Source: Actinomycetes bacterium (GTDB taxonomy: Bacteria > Actinomycetota > Acidimicrobiia > Acidimicrobiales > Bog-793). Taken from it: 58,451 bases of DNA. The notes beneath the pieces were generated by a model. It worked only from the letters and a program-made list of their open reading frames with translations. It was not told the DNA's origin and ran no database searches. Below, piece by piece: positions 1 through 8,340 of the stretch. How positions within the stretch are numbered: position 1 is the first letter of the stretch; the number at the start of each line of letters is the position of its first letter. A program made the translations under genes and the position numbers. The DNA lies in the NCBI GenBank assembly GCA_021829645.1, contig JAKBPI010000008.1, positions 1 to 58,451 of the forward strand. The letters run 5' to 3'.

Positions 1-10
1 ATCTAGATAG

Positions 11-1516
11 TTGGGGGTTACTTTTTGGACAATAGATACCGTTATTGTGAGGTTATGTATTTTGGAAAAATCATTTTCGGACTCAGCTTTTTTAGCCGAA
101 GGAATCATAGAGAACTGTCAGCGCAAAAATGAGATAGAAGACGCTTTTGTCATAGTTGAAGATACCGGTGAAGCTGAGATCCGCTATGCCAATAACGGCA
201 TAACAACCAACGGCGAACGCTTAGATCGTACAATTACTTTGGCGGTTACCACCTCAAAGCATGGCAGACAGTCGATAGGCTTACAAAGCATATCGACGTT
301 GTCTGTAGCAGAAGCAGTGCATGACCTTATTGATGAAGCCCTTATGTCTGCAAAGCTCGCTGAGCCTCTTGGCGTGAAGGAAACACCACTTTTACCAGGA
401 GAGCTCATTGAGGTATCAACGGATGCCAAGAACGCTTTATCGAAAGATGATTTTTATCTATCTCCGGAAAGCGTGGAATCTGGAATTTTTAAAGAAGCAC
501 TGTCTGAGTTGAGCTCCGTATTTTCAAGTGCGCTCAAAGTCAAAGATTTGGTATCGGGGTTCTTGTCGTATGAGGTTACCACGACATATTTAGCCAGTAG
601 TACCGGAATACGATTTAGAGGTGCAGAACAACTGGGTACTTTTGAGTTGGTAAAGCGCAGACGCCGCCCTGATCGTGTCACATCCGTTTGGGATGGGAAA
701 ATTACAAAAGATTTCAAAGACATTTCTCCATTGGCCGTCAACGAAAACTTATCTCAGAAACTGGCGTTGTCGGAGAAAAGAGTTGAGTTACCCCCGGGTC
801 GTTATGAGGTAATAATGCCACCGAGTGCGGTTGCCGATTTGATGATAGAACTTTATTCAGCAGCAGATGCCAGGGATGTATTCGAAGGCGGAACAGTATT
901 TTCCGTTCCAAAGGGAGGGTCCTTTTCCTCCCAACGCATAGGTCAGTCCGGCTTTTCACTTTTTTCCGATCCTTACGATATCCACTTACCTTGTAACGAG
1001 ACGTTCGTGGCGACATCCAATGGAAGCGATACCTCAATTTTCGATAACGGAGTAGAATTACATAAAACGTATTGGCTCAAGGATGCTATGGTGGAAAACC
1101 TGCGCTGCTCCAGGGCTGAGGCGAGTAAGTACGATATTTCCCCAGCGTTTCACATTGGCAATTTGGTCCTGGAGACCGATAGAGAGACGACCGAACTTCA
1201 AGACATGATCAAAAAAACCAAAAAGGGTCTTTTGATAACTTGTCTCTGGTATATAAGGGAAGTTGACAGATCTAAATTGTTGTTGACCGGTCTCACAAGA
1301 GACGGTGTGTATTTGGTGGAGAATGGCGAAATAGTGGCAGAAGTCAACAATTTTCGTTTTAACGATTCGCCTATTACCTTACTAAATAACGCTACGGAAG
1401 TGAGCCAAAGCACTACATGTTATCCGCGTGAGTCGGGAGAGTGGATGCCGATGTGTAGGATGCCTGCGATGAAAGTATCGGAATTTAATTTCGATTCTAT
1501 AAGTCCGGCGAATTAG
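11..1516 (+). CDS. pmbA: TldE/PmbA-family protein (metalloprotease partner subunit)
   Basis: Member of the TldD/PmbA family, whose two subunits form a heterodimeric metalloprotease that cleaves short unfolded peptides; the PmbA/TldE subunit lacks the metal site. I see no HExxxH motif, which fits TldE rather than TldD. The C-terminal half has family-like blocks such as GLLITCLWYIREVD, LLLTGLTRDGVYLVENGEIV and NNFRFNDSP. About 500 residues, slightly longer than usual. The reading frame opens right after a stop at 8-10 with TTG at 11; GTG at 47 or TTG at 62 are equally possible starts because the first 17 residues do not look conserved and no clear ribosome site is visible. A tldD partner would be expected just upstream, outside the window. 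Family is sure, start is not. Confidence 0.82.
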   Translation: MGVTFWTIDTVIVRLCILEKSFSDSAFLAEGIIENCQRKNEIEDAFVIVEDTGEAEIRYANNGITTNGERLDRTITLAVTTSKHGRQSIGLQSISTLSVAEAVHDLIDEALMSAKLAEPLGVKETPLLPGELIEVSTDAKNALSKDDFYLSPESVESGIFKEALSELSSVFSSALKVKDLVSGFLSYEVTTTYLASSTGIRFRGAEQLGTFELVKRRRRPDRVTSVWDGKITKDFKDISPLAVNENLSQKLALSEKRVELPPGRYEVIMPPSAVADLMIELYSAADARDVFEGGTVFSVPKGGSFSSQRIGQSGFSLFSDPYDIHLPCNETFVATSNGSDTSIFDNGVELHKTYWLKDAMVENLRCSRAEASKYDISPAFHIGNLVLETDRETTELQDMIKKTKKGLLITCLWYIREVDRSKLLLTGLTRDGVYLVENGEIVAEVNNFRFNDSPITLLNNATEVSQSTTCYPRESGEWMPMCRMPAMKVSEFNFDSISPAN

Positions 1517-1757
1517 GCATTTTGGAAATGCGGTAAAGATTTTTATGCACAATTGTCGTAAAACCTTTACTGAAAAATTGCTTTCTTCAACTTTTACTCA
1601 CGTTTGAACAAACTATTGTGGATTGTGGGTTTTTGCGGTTTTTAAGATACCTGGTGTTGATAACAAAGGGTCTTTTGTCCGCAACCGTAACGACTGAAAA
1701 CGCAAAGTGTTAATTTGTGGCAAAGTGTTAAGTAAATATTTATATTAAGGAGATCTC

Positions 1758-3227
1758 ATGTCATCGGCAAAAGCAAAGTCTGCTTTCGGAAGAGGGGCAA
1801 AAAACCGTAGGACAAGGATAGTGGCGACAATCGGACCTGCCTCTGATCCCGTTGACGTTCTCAAGAAAATGGCAGATGCGGGTATGGACGTGGCAAGAGT
1901 TCCTCTTGCTCACGGCAGTACGCAGGACGCAATTACCAGAGTGCAGACCATACGTAAGGCAATACCGGATGTCGGTATCTTGGCTGATCTACCGGGTCCA
2001 AAAATCAGGGCAGCGGAATTTCCCAAGGGTGGTATCGTACTTGCTACCGGGAGTGAAATCGTATTAGCCCCGACCGATGAGGTAAAAGAGAGTTCCGATA
2101 AGGTCATAGGAGTATCCAGCACGGAGATAGTGGCCGGTTTAGAAAAAGGTGACGTAGTCGCCATCGGAGACGGTGGGGTATCTTTGATCGTAACGAGCGT
2201 TGGCTCCGGCGGAGTTAAGGCAGTGGTCAGAGCCGGTGGCAAAGTACAGGGTAAACCCGGTGTTACGGCTCCGGCGAGTCGCGTGCAGTTGGTAACCCCG
2301 ACCAAAGAAGACCTGGAACGTCTACATGCTTTGGTTGAGGTCGGCGTCGAGATGGTGGCCATTTCTTTTGTCAGAAGCGCTGCCGATGTGGAAGCCGTGA
2401 GAAGGGCAGCCGGTCCGGATGGACCGCTCCTCTGTGCCAAGATAGAAACACCGCAGGGTATTTTGGAAATAGACAGCATTTTAGAAGTTGCCGATATGGT
2501 CATGGTAGCCCGCGGCGACATGGGAGTGAGACTGCCGCTGGAAGACGTTCCGCACATCCAAAAGCAAATCATTCGTTCCGGTGTGCGCTATGGCCGGCCC
2601 GTTATAACGGCCACCCAGATGCTCGAATCCATGATTACCTCCCCTGTTCCCACCAGAGCCGAGGTTACGGATGTGGCAAATGCCGTTCTGGATGGCTCTT
2701 CGGCAGTGATGCTTTCAGGAGAAACCGCTGTCGGCATCGATCCCGTTAACGTGGTGGCGACGATGTCGCGCATAGTAGAGCGAAGTGAAGAAAATTTTGA
2801 TTATCTGGCTTGGGGAAATGGTCTGGGTGCTCAACAGATTAGCGGACCTTCCTCGGCCCCGGAACGCATTACCGCCGCTATCACAAGTGCGGCTTGGCGG
2901 GCAGCCGTCGAACAGGATGCCAAAGCTATTATCGCCTGTACATCAAGTGGAGCCACAGCCAGAGCCATATCAAGATTCAGACCGCCTATGCCTATTTTAG
3001 CAACCACGCCCTATCAAAAAACGGCACATCAACTCACTGTCAGCTGGGGTGTCGAATCGCTCGTGGTGCAAAAAGTAAAAAGCACGGATGACGTCGTATG
3101 GTTTGCCGTGCAGGCAGCGGTGGATAACGGTTATGCCAGAAGCGGCGATGTCGTAGTAGTGCTGGCAGGTTCTCCCGATGAGCCAATTCCGATAGCGGAC
3201 ACCTTGCGCATAGTGCGCATAGCGTAG
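1758..3227 (+). CDS. pyk: pyruvate kinase
   Basis: Converts phosphoenolpyruvate and ADP to pyruvate and ATP in the last step of glycolysis. 489 residues, normal length. Recognisable blocks: ATIGPAS near residue 23, DLPGPKIR at 77-84, the catalytic AKIET segment, MVARGDMGV, and PTRAEVTDVANAVLDGSSA followed by MLSGETA. The start ATG at 1758 follows AAGGAG at 1747-1752. Unusual: the otherwise strongly conserved R-x-N-x-S-H-G segment reads RVPLAHG at 47-53, so the Asn and Ser that hold the potassium ion in potassium-dependent enzymes are Pro49 and Ala51. The position equivalent to rabbit Glu117 is Lys82, and Thr113 is Leu78, both associated with potassium-independent enzymes. Stands alone, with 240 bases of non-coding sequence upstream. 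Confidence 0.96.
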   Translation: MSSAKAKSAFGRGAKNRRTRIVATIGPASDPVDVLKKMADAGMDVARVPLAHGSTQDAITRVQTIRKAIPDVGILADLPGPKIRAAEFPKGGIVLATGSEIVLAPTDEVKESSDKVIGVSSTEIVAGLEKGDVVAIGDGGVSLIVTSVGSGGVKAVVRAGGKVQGKPGVTAPASRVQLVTPTKEDLERLHALVEVGVEMVAISFVRSAADVEAVRRAAGPDGPLLCAKIETPQGILEIDSILEVADMVMVARGDMGVRLPLEDVPHIQKQIIRSGVRYGRPVITATQMLESMITSPVPTRAEVTDVANAVLDGSSAVMLSGETAVGIDPVNVVATMSRIVERSEENFDYLAWGNGLGAQQISGPSSAPERITAAITSAAWRAAVEQDAKAIIACTSSGATARAISRFRPPMPILATTPYQKTAHQLTVSWGVESLVVQKVKSTDDVVWFAVQAAVDNGYARSGDVVVVLAGSPDEPIPIADTLRIVRIA

Positions 3228-3257
3228 TCACAGATTAAACAATCAGGGGAAAATCTC

Positions 3258-3554
3258 TCATATAGTTGCTACATTTAGTGTTTTTGAGAAACAATTCTTT
3301 ATGGACACATAATTGATAAGTTTCTTGTTAGCCGAATGCGACAGAAGCCTTTTACAGTGAAGCTTACTGTCGCATTCGGCAAAGTTCTTATTCGTGTCGC
3401 GTCTTCTTGGACAACCCGCTCTGGAGTGTTGTCCGTCTCTTTGACGACGGCAACTCCGAGATCCCTTGGCCTCCATATCTTTCTTTGTGTAACCACGGTG
3501 CTCTCCGTGGCATCCGGAGTCGCAACACTCGGTGTAGATTTGCTGAATATCCAC
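3258..3554 (-). CDS. possible small Cys-rich protein (doubtful)
   Basis: A 98-codon frame starting at GTG 3554, preceded on the same strand by GGAGG with about eight bases of spacing, which is the only reason to list it. The product would be Cys-, Arg- and His-rich (ECCDSGCHGEH near the N terminus), with no family I recognise. Against it: the frame runs straight through the 14-bp stem-loop at 3331-3380, two other frames are also open here, and the same stretch folds into several hairpins, so a non-coding RNA explains the region at least as well. Confidence 0.17.
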   Translation of the reverse strand: MDIQQIYTECCDSGCHGEHRGYTKKDMEAKGSRSCRRQRDGQHSRAGCPRRRDTNKNFAECDSKLHCKRLLSHSANKKLINYVSIKNCFSKTLNVATI

Positions 3555-3570
3555 TTTTATTACCTCCGTG
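3325..3570. ncRNA. candidate structured RNA between pyk and the B12 riboswitch
   Basis: No confident gene lies between 3228 and 3720. This part is richer in G+C than its flanks and full of complementary arms: a 14-bp perfect stem (3331-3344 with 3367-3380), a bulged 12-bp stem (3423-3437 with 3446-3457), a 6-bp perfect hairpin (3493-3498 with 3505-3510), and an 8-bp perfect long-range pairing (3424-3431 with 3523-3530) that excludes the second stem. It matches none of the common RNAs I can recall (6S, SRP, RNase P, tmRNA). Strand is undecided: read on minus, the long stem lies at the 3' end like a terminator but without a good U run; read on plus, it would precede the B12 operon. Confidence 0.3.
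3331..3380. other. 14-bp perfect stem-loop downstream of pyk
   Basis: GCCGAATGCGACAG at 3331-3344 is perfectly complementary to 3367-3380, with a 22-base loop that can itself form a short AAGC/GCTT extension. It lies about 100 bases after the pyk stop. Neither side has a proper run of T, so it is not a textbook intrinsic terminator; it may end pyk transcription or belong to the structured RNA around it. Confidence 0.55.
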
Positions 3571-3699
3571 ACCAACAGGATGAAATTACTTACCGAAACT
3601 GCTATTCCATGGATCTTTTGTTATCGGACCTAAGATGAAAAGCAAGAATAAATTTTTGCTAATAAAAATATGTGTCATTAAACATTTTTCTGATGAGAA

Positions 3700-3834
3700 A
3701 TCAATATATGATGTAGCTGTATTAGTCAAGCAGCGAAGTCCGGTGTGAATCCGGCACTGTCCCGCAACTGTGGTTACCTTTTGGTACGAGTCAGGTCGCC
3801 TGTATGGCTAATGTGACCATAGTCGTCGAGGTAA
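3700..3834 (+). promoter_or_regulatory. cobalamin riboswitch (aptamer)
   Basis: The core has the hallmark cobalamin-aptamer blocks: TCCGGTGTGAATCCGG at 3739-3754, then CACTGTCCCGCAACTGTG (the B12 box region), then GAGTCAGG and GCCTG. A closing helix is visible: ATTAGTCA at 3721-3728 pairs with TGGCTAAT at 3805-3812 with one G-U. It lies just upstream of btuF and heads the cobalamin uptake and assembly operon, which is the expected target. High cobalamin should reduce expression of the operon. Confidence 0.93.
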
Positions 3835-3906
3835 CGAATGGGTCGCTGGCTTGTCAGCTTCTTTCATTGTTTCCTCGGTGCCGATAAAAGAGGAGCAAAT
3901 CAATTG
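3827..3906 (+). promoter_or_regulatory. riboswitch expression platform with sequestered ribosome site
   Basis: The probable btuF ribosome site AGGAG is at 3891-3895. TCCTC at 3872-3876 can pair with GAGGA at 3890-3894 and hide it. The same bases, CCTCG at 3873-3877, can instead pair with CGAGG at 3827-3831 directly after the aptamer, freeing the ribosome site. A third helix, 3843-3853 with 3727-3736 (10 bp, one bulged G), would compete with aptamer helix P1. This suggests translational control; the pairings are read by eye and not energy-tested. Confidence 0.5.
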
Positions 3907-5058
3907 CAAAATGAATTTCGGTCTGAGGTATCTTTTATTAGATACACGTATAAACATATAACGGCGATCTTATGTGTTTTACCGCTGGTAATATTGTTGG
4001 CAGCTAATTCTGCCGCTGCAAGCGCCAAACCGCTTGTTCATCACCGACATCAAGTAGTCGGCAGTGATGGCGTGAGTGCTTTAGTGGCCGATATGGCGCA
4101 TTTCGGCTTGATTAAGCAAGCTCCTGCAAAGAAAAAATCTTTTCCGGTTACTATTACCGCTGGCGGGTATAAAGAGACGATACCCACTTTGCCAACCAGG
4201 ATTTTGTGTCTGTCTGCCAGTTCTACTCAGATGCTTTACGCCATAGGGGCAATGCATCAGGTGGTGGGGGTGGATAGATATTCGATCTATCCAAAATCTG
4301 CACCTCGTACTTCTTTTACCGGTTACGAGACAAGTGCCGAAGATTATCTGCCGTTGCATCCGGATCTGGTTATTTTGGCTTTCAATGAAAGCAATATGGT
4401 GGCTCAGTTGAATGCTCTGCACATACCTGTTTTGGTAATGCCGGCTGCCTCCGATATTCACAGTGCCTATATACAGCTTCTCCAATTGGGAGCAGCAACG
4501 GGACATAGTGCGGCAGCCAAGCAAGAGGTTGTGAAATTAAATAGAGCCCTGCAGCACGCTGCATCAGAGGTGGGTAACCGAGCCAATGGTCTCACTTACT
4601 TTATCGAGTTATCCCCTTCACCTCTGTATACCGCCACTTCAGATACTTTTATTGGGTCTATTTTTTCCATGTTCAAGATGAAAGACATAGCCAATGCTGC
4701 CGGTCATGGCTCGAACTATCCTGAAATAAATGCCTCATATCTACTAAAATCTAATCCGGATATGGTAGTTCTGGCAGATACTATTTGTTGTGGACAGAGT
4801 GCGAAAACTTTTGCGACACGACCGGGATATTCTGTTTTGAGAGCGGTACATACGCACAACGTATATGGGGTAAATGACTCCGTAGCTTCGGAGTGGGGTC
4901 CTCATACTCTAATAGAGTTTGCCAATTATCTAGCGGGAGTTTTACTAAAAAGATACAAAACCATGAGACCCCATTCTTTTCATGTGCAAAATCGAGTTCT
5001 TGTTCACTCAGAGAAAAAGTCGAACCTCAGACTTGTTTTGGCGCCGGCATACCGTTGA
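3904..5058 (+). CDS. btuF: corrinoid ABC transporter, substrate-binding protein
   Basis: Extracytoplasmic binding protein that captures cobalamin or cobinamide and delivers it to the BtuCD importer. The binding-protein fold is recognisable from PTRILCLSASSTQMLYAIGA, VVGVDRYSIYP, LHPDLVILAFNES and the LLKSNPDMVVLAD region. I choose TTG at 3904 because AGGAG lies eight bases upstream and the product then begins with a short N region, a hydrophobic stretch (ITAILCVLPLVILLAANSA) and an ASA-type cleavage site. An in-frame ATG at 3838 would put the start within riboswitch structure. No lipobox Cys is seen, so it may be free or anchored by its N terminus. First gene of the operon; btuC follows after three bases. 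Confidence 0.88.
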   Translation: MQNEFRSEVSFIRYTYKHITAILCVLPLVILLAANSAAASAKPLVHHRHQVVGSDGVSALVADMAHFGLIKQAPAKKKSFPVTITAGGYKETIPTLPTRILCLSASSTQMLYAIGAMHQVVGVDRYSIYPKSAPRTSFTGYETSAEDYLPLHPDLVILAFNESNMVAQLNALHIPVLVMPAASDIHSAYIQLLQLGAATGHSAAAKQEVVKLNRALQHAASEVGNRANGLTYFIELSPSPLYTATSDTFIGSIFSMFKMKDIANAAGHGSNYPEINASYLLKSNPDMVVLADTICCGQSAKTFATRPGYSVLRAVHTHNVYGVNDSVASEWGPHTLIEFANYLAGVLLKRYKTMRPHSFHVQNRVLVHSEKKSNLRLVLAPAYR

Positions 5059-5061
5059 CAC

Positions 5062-6111
5062 ATGTCAAGTAATTTGCAGGCAACCGATTTAAAGAGCAGA
5101 CATATTTTGTATGCCGTTGTCTTTGTCGTGGCGGTAGTGATTTTTGCCGCCACGACAGGTCCGGCTCAGCTCTCTATCACACAGGTATTTCAAGCTACTG
5201 CCATGCATTTGCCTTTTATCGGTCGTGATTTTCACGTATCTTCTCTCGATGAAGCACTTGTTTGGCAATTGGTTATGCCGCGTATCTGTCTGGGTCTTTT
5301 AGTGGGAGCTATGCTGGCCAGTGCAGGAGCAGCTTATCAAGGTATTTTTCTAAATCCTTTAGCCGATCCGTATCTTTTAGGGGTAGCTTCTGGTGCCGGA
5401 CTCGGCGCCACCGTTATCCTGATTTTTTTGCCTGTGGCGTTAAGCTGGTCATTTAATCCTCTGCCACTGGCTGCTTTTTTTGGCGCGACAGTTGCCGTGC
5501 TGCTTACTTTTATACTTGGCAAAGCTGCCGGCAGCGTGCGTAACACTTCCAGTTTACTTTTGGCGGGTATCGCCATAGCCGCCTTTTTTACAGCCGTTCA
5601 GACTTTCTTGCAGCAGCGCAGCAGTGTCGGTCAAATCCAGGATGTGTATTCATGGATTTTGGGGTCTCTTGCTACGGCAGGCTGGAGTGACGTTACGCTA
5701 ATATTGCCCTACGTCGGCCTAACCGTTTTTATTCTGGTGTCGATGCGCAGACTTCTCGATGTTTTGGCTGTGGGGGATCTGGAAGCACAGTCTTTTGGGG
5801 TTAAAGCTTCGACTGTTAGAAACATCATTATTGCAGCAGCCACACTTGGAACGGCGGCAGCGGTATCGGTTTCCGGTCTGATAGGCTTTGTTGGGATTAT
5901 TGTGCCGCACGTGATCAGGCTAATCATGGGACCCAGTTACAAAAGAATCCTGCCGTTGTCAATTCTCTACGGCGGAGGTTTTTTGGTACTCGCTGACTAC
6001 CTAGCCAGGACGGTGCTTTATCCGGAAGAAGTACCATTGGGTGTCATCACGGCTTTCTTAGGTGCCCCTTTTTTCTTGGTCGTACTTAGAGCATCAAAGA
6101 GGCTTGTATGA
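5062..6111 (+). CDS. btuC: corrinoid ABC transporter, permease
   Basis: Inner-membrane permease of the FecCD/BtuC family, about 349 residues with nine or ten hydrophobic helices. Family blocks: RICLGLLVGAMLASAGAAYQ near residue 73, NPLADPYLLGVASGAGLGA, and GLIGFVGIIVPHVIRL near residue 272, the segment before the last helices that contacts the ATPase. It begins three bases after btuF and its stop overlaps the btuD start (ATGA), so the three transport genes are translated together. Substrate is inferred from the riboswitch and the cobalamin genes downstream. Confidence 0.93.
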   Translation: MSSNLQATDLKSRHILYAVVFVVAVVIFAATTGPAQLSITQVFQATAMHLPFIGRDFHVSSLDEALVWQLVMPRICLGLLVGAMLASAGAAYQGIFLNPLADPYLLGVASGAGLGATVILIFLPVALSWSFNPLPLAAFFGATVAVLLTFILGKAAGSVRNTSSLLLAGIAIAAFFTAVQTFLQQRSSVGQIQDVYSWILGSLATAGWSDVTLILPYVGLTVFILVSMRRLLDVLAVGDLEAQSFGVKASTVRNIIIAAATLGTAAAVSVSGLIGFVGIIVPHVIRLIMGPSYKRILPLSILYGGGFLVLADYLARTVLYPEEVPLGVITAFLGAPFFLVVLRASKRLV

Positions 6112-6992
6112 AACTTTTTTTGTCGGAAAATCCTTCAATGGAAAAAGATAGACATATCGATAAAGACGGCGATCCGTTGGTCAGGGTGACGGGGATGAGC
6201 GCCGTACGCAATAATAGTTTATTGCTACAAGATATTTCTTTTGAGATCTCAAAAGGTCATTTGGTGGGTCTTATTGGAAAAAACGGAGTTGGTAAAACAA
6301 CTCTTATAGAGGCTTTTATCGAAGGTGCACACCGTCATATATATCAGGGCAATATTGAAATTGCCGGGAAAGCATTTCCGGCTAAAAGTATTAGGGAGTC
6401 GGCAAAGCTTGTTGCTTATGTGCCACAAAGACCAAATATTCCTAAACAAATGCTCGTAACTGATTACATTTTGCTTGGCAGAACAGCTTATCAAAGCTAT
6501 TTAGCGCACGGATCGTCTCAAGACTTGGCTATCGTTGCGGAAGTAATGGAACAGTTGAATCTGTCACAATTTGCAATGAATGTCATGGGGGAGTTATCTG
6601 GTGGAGAGCTCCAGCGGGTGGTAATAGCACGTGCATTGGCACAAAAAACTCCTTTTTTGATACTGGATGAACCTACGACTTCCTTGGACATCTATTACCA
6701 ATTGGCAGTTCTGGACCTATTGCGGCGCTTATGCTTGGTACAGGATGTTACAGTTCTATGTTCTTTACATGACATCAATTTAGCCTCTAAATACTGTGAT
6801 CGGCTTGTAATGTTGGGTCAAAATAGCATACTTGCTTATGGTCGGCCTTCTGCTGTTCTGACTAAAGAAAATATCAAACGGGCATTTTCTGTGGACGTCG
6901 ATTTGCATTTTGTGAACGGCGAACTCATGGTCATGCCACAACTGGGTGAAGAGGGTCTATCTCTTCCTGACAGTGATTTGGGGCGGTTGTGA
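6108..6992 (+). CDS. btuD: corrinoid ABC transporter, ATPase
   Basis: Cytoplasmic ATPase that powers BtuC-mediated import. Walker A is GKNGVGKTT near residue 57, the signature is LSGGELQR, Walker B is FLILDEPTTSLD, and the switch His lies in LCSLHDINLASK. 294 residues; the first 25 are an extra charged tail before the fold. The ATG at 6108 overlaps the btuC stop, and its own stop overlaps the GTG start of cobU. The ATPase type is the Fe-siderophore/B12 class; cobalamin specificity comes from context. Confidence 0.92.
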   Translation: MKLFLSENPSMEKDRHIDKDGDPLVRVTGMSAVRNNSLLLQDISFEISKGHLVGLIGKNGVGKTTLIEAFIEGAHRHIYQGNIEIAGKAFPAKSIRESAKLVAYVPQRPNIPKQMLVTDYILLGRTAYQSYLAHGSSQDLAIVAEVMEQLNLSQFAMNVMGELSGGELQRVVIARALAQKTPFLILDEPTTSLDIYYQLAVLDLLRRLCLVQDVTVLCSLHDINLASKYCDRLVMLGQNSILAYGRPSAVLTKENIKRAFSVDVDLHFVNGELMVMPQLGEEGLSLPDSDLGRL

Positions 6993-7525
6993 GTTTTGTA
7001 TTTATTCTGGGAGGGGCGAAAAGCGGTAAATCAAGTGCAGCTGTTAAGTATGCAATGAGTTATCAAAGCAAAAATACTGCCTCAGTTTACTTTATAGCAA
7101 CTGCTACGCCCGGCGATGAGGAGATGTCGGAAAAAATACGCAGGCATAAAAGCGAACGTCCAACTGGTTTTATAACCATAGAAGAGCAGATTGACTTACC
7201 GACTGTCATAAGTGATATAAGGCAAGGTTTTGTCATCGTGGATTGCGTGACTTTGTGGATTTTTAACTTATTGCAGCGCGGCTATGATCATGACTCCCTG
7301 GTCTTGATGGTAAAAGAGCTCGGACTTGAAATGACTAAAGGTAGGGTAGACGGCATAGTCATTTCCAATGATGTAGGTTCCGGTATCGTGCCGGCAGACG
7401 CGTATAGCAGGCGTTACCGTGATGAACTTGGCACTGCAAATCAAATTTTGGCTGGTTATGCTGAAAAGAGTTATTTGATGCTTGCCGGAAAGCAGTTGCT
7501 GCTCTCGGATGGAGATAGCCTATGA
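6989..7525 (+). CDS. cobU: adenosylcobinamide kinase / adenosylcobinamide-phosphate guanylyltransferase
   Basis: Bifunctional enzyme that phosphorylates adenosylcobinamide and transfers GMP to it, preparing the corrin for nucleotide-loop attachment. 178 residues, typical. The P-loop GGAKSGKS is at residues 8-15, the RRHKSERP segment carries the His expected to bind GMP, and the family block VISNDVGSGIVPADAYSRRY plus RDELGTANQ is clear. GTG start at 6989 overlaps the btuD stop; the stop overlaps cobS. It lets the cell use imported cobinamide as well as its own product. Confidence 0.95.
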   Translation: MSFVFILGGAKSGKSSAAVKYAMSYQSKNTASVYFIATATPGDEEMSEKIRRHKSERPTGFITIEEQIDLPTVISDIRQGFVIVDCVTLWIFNLLQRGYDHDSLVLMVKELGLEMTKGRVDGIVISNDVGSGIVPADAYSRRYRDELGTANQILAGYAEKSYLMLAGKQLLLSDGDSL

Positions 7526-8340
7526 AAAGGTTTCTTTCAGCAGAAGATGCCAAGGAATTCAAATCGGCTTTGGCATTTTTGACTTCTCTGCCAATTGACG
7601 CCACGGCACCTTCGCCTGCTACATTAAAAATGTTTCCGGCAGTGGGGGCGTTGCTTGGTATAAGCGAAGGCCTGCTGTATAAATTGGTCAAAAAAGTTTC
7701 TCCGGCCTATATGGCGGCAGCGGTAACCGTTATGTCCGATCTGGTATTTACGAGCGGTATGCACTTGGACGGTCTTGCTGATTCGGCTGACGCTCTGTTG
7801 GCCCATGTTCCAAAAAATTCCCGTCTTTCAATTATGGAAGAGCCTGCTTTGGGGGTGTACGGGGTAAGCGCAATCGTGATGTCACTCATTCTAAAAACTC
7901 TTGCTTTGTTTGGTGACGAATCTTCTTTAGTTGACTTTGTTTTGCCCATGGTTTTTTCAAGGACAATTGCAAAAGCAATTATTGAAAAGTCTACGTATGC
8001 TAAAGGTGATGGGCTGGCTCTTAAATTTCAAGAAAATAGTAACGATCATTCTGACTTAACTCCTGCCAATGCTCCCGACATGACCAGTTTAGAGACGGCC
8101 ATGATTGCAATATTACTCCTAATGTCTCTTTTGGCAAGTAAGCGAAAAAAAGTTTTGACTAAAAGGATATTTTCATTATTTGCTGCTCTGGGACCCGTTT
8201 TGTTTATACATAAAACTGCAAAAAATAAACTTAATGGTTATACCGGCGATACTATCGGGGCGTCCATAACCTGCTATGAGGTTTCCTATTGGCTGTTTAG
8301 AAATATAGGGAGCATGGCAGATGCTCGGAGGCAGTCCTGA
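7522..8340 (+). CDS. cobS: adenosylcobinamide-GDP ribazoletransferase (cobalamin synthase)
   Basis: Integral membrane enzyme joining adenosylcobinamide-GDP with alpha-ribazole (phosphate), the last condensation of cobalamin synthesis. 272 residues. The family block GMHLDGLADSADALL lies near residue 74, and the IMEEPALGVYGV segment matches the usual IMKDxxxGxxG region. Later hydrophobic segments fit a multi-pass protein. The middle (residues 165-190) is more divergent than usual. It overlaps cobU by four bases and cbiB by about 20. Confidence 0.93.
   Translation: MKRFLSAEDAKEFKSALAFLTSLPIDATAPSPATLKMFPAVGALLGISEGLLYKLVKKVSPAYMAAAVTVMSDLVFTSGMHLDGLADSADALLAHVPKNSRLSIMEEPALGVYGVSAIVMSLILKTLALFGDESSLVDFVLPMVFSRTIAKAIIEKSTYAKGDGLALKFQENSNDHSDLTPANAPDMTSLETAMIAILLLMSLLASKRKKVLTKRIFSLFAALGPVLFIHKTAKNKLNGYTGDTIGASITCYEVSYWLFRNIGSMADARRQS

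Noticed and set aside
3336-3638. Plus-strand 100-codon frame after pyk
   Set aside because: No ribosome site, runs across the long stem-loop, no recognisable motif; the region is better explained by structure.
3838-3903. ATG 3838 as the btuF start
   Set aside because: It falls within the riboswitch expression platform and has no ribosome site, while TTG 3904 has AGGAG and gives a proper signal peptide.
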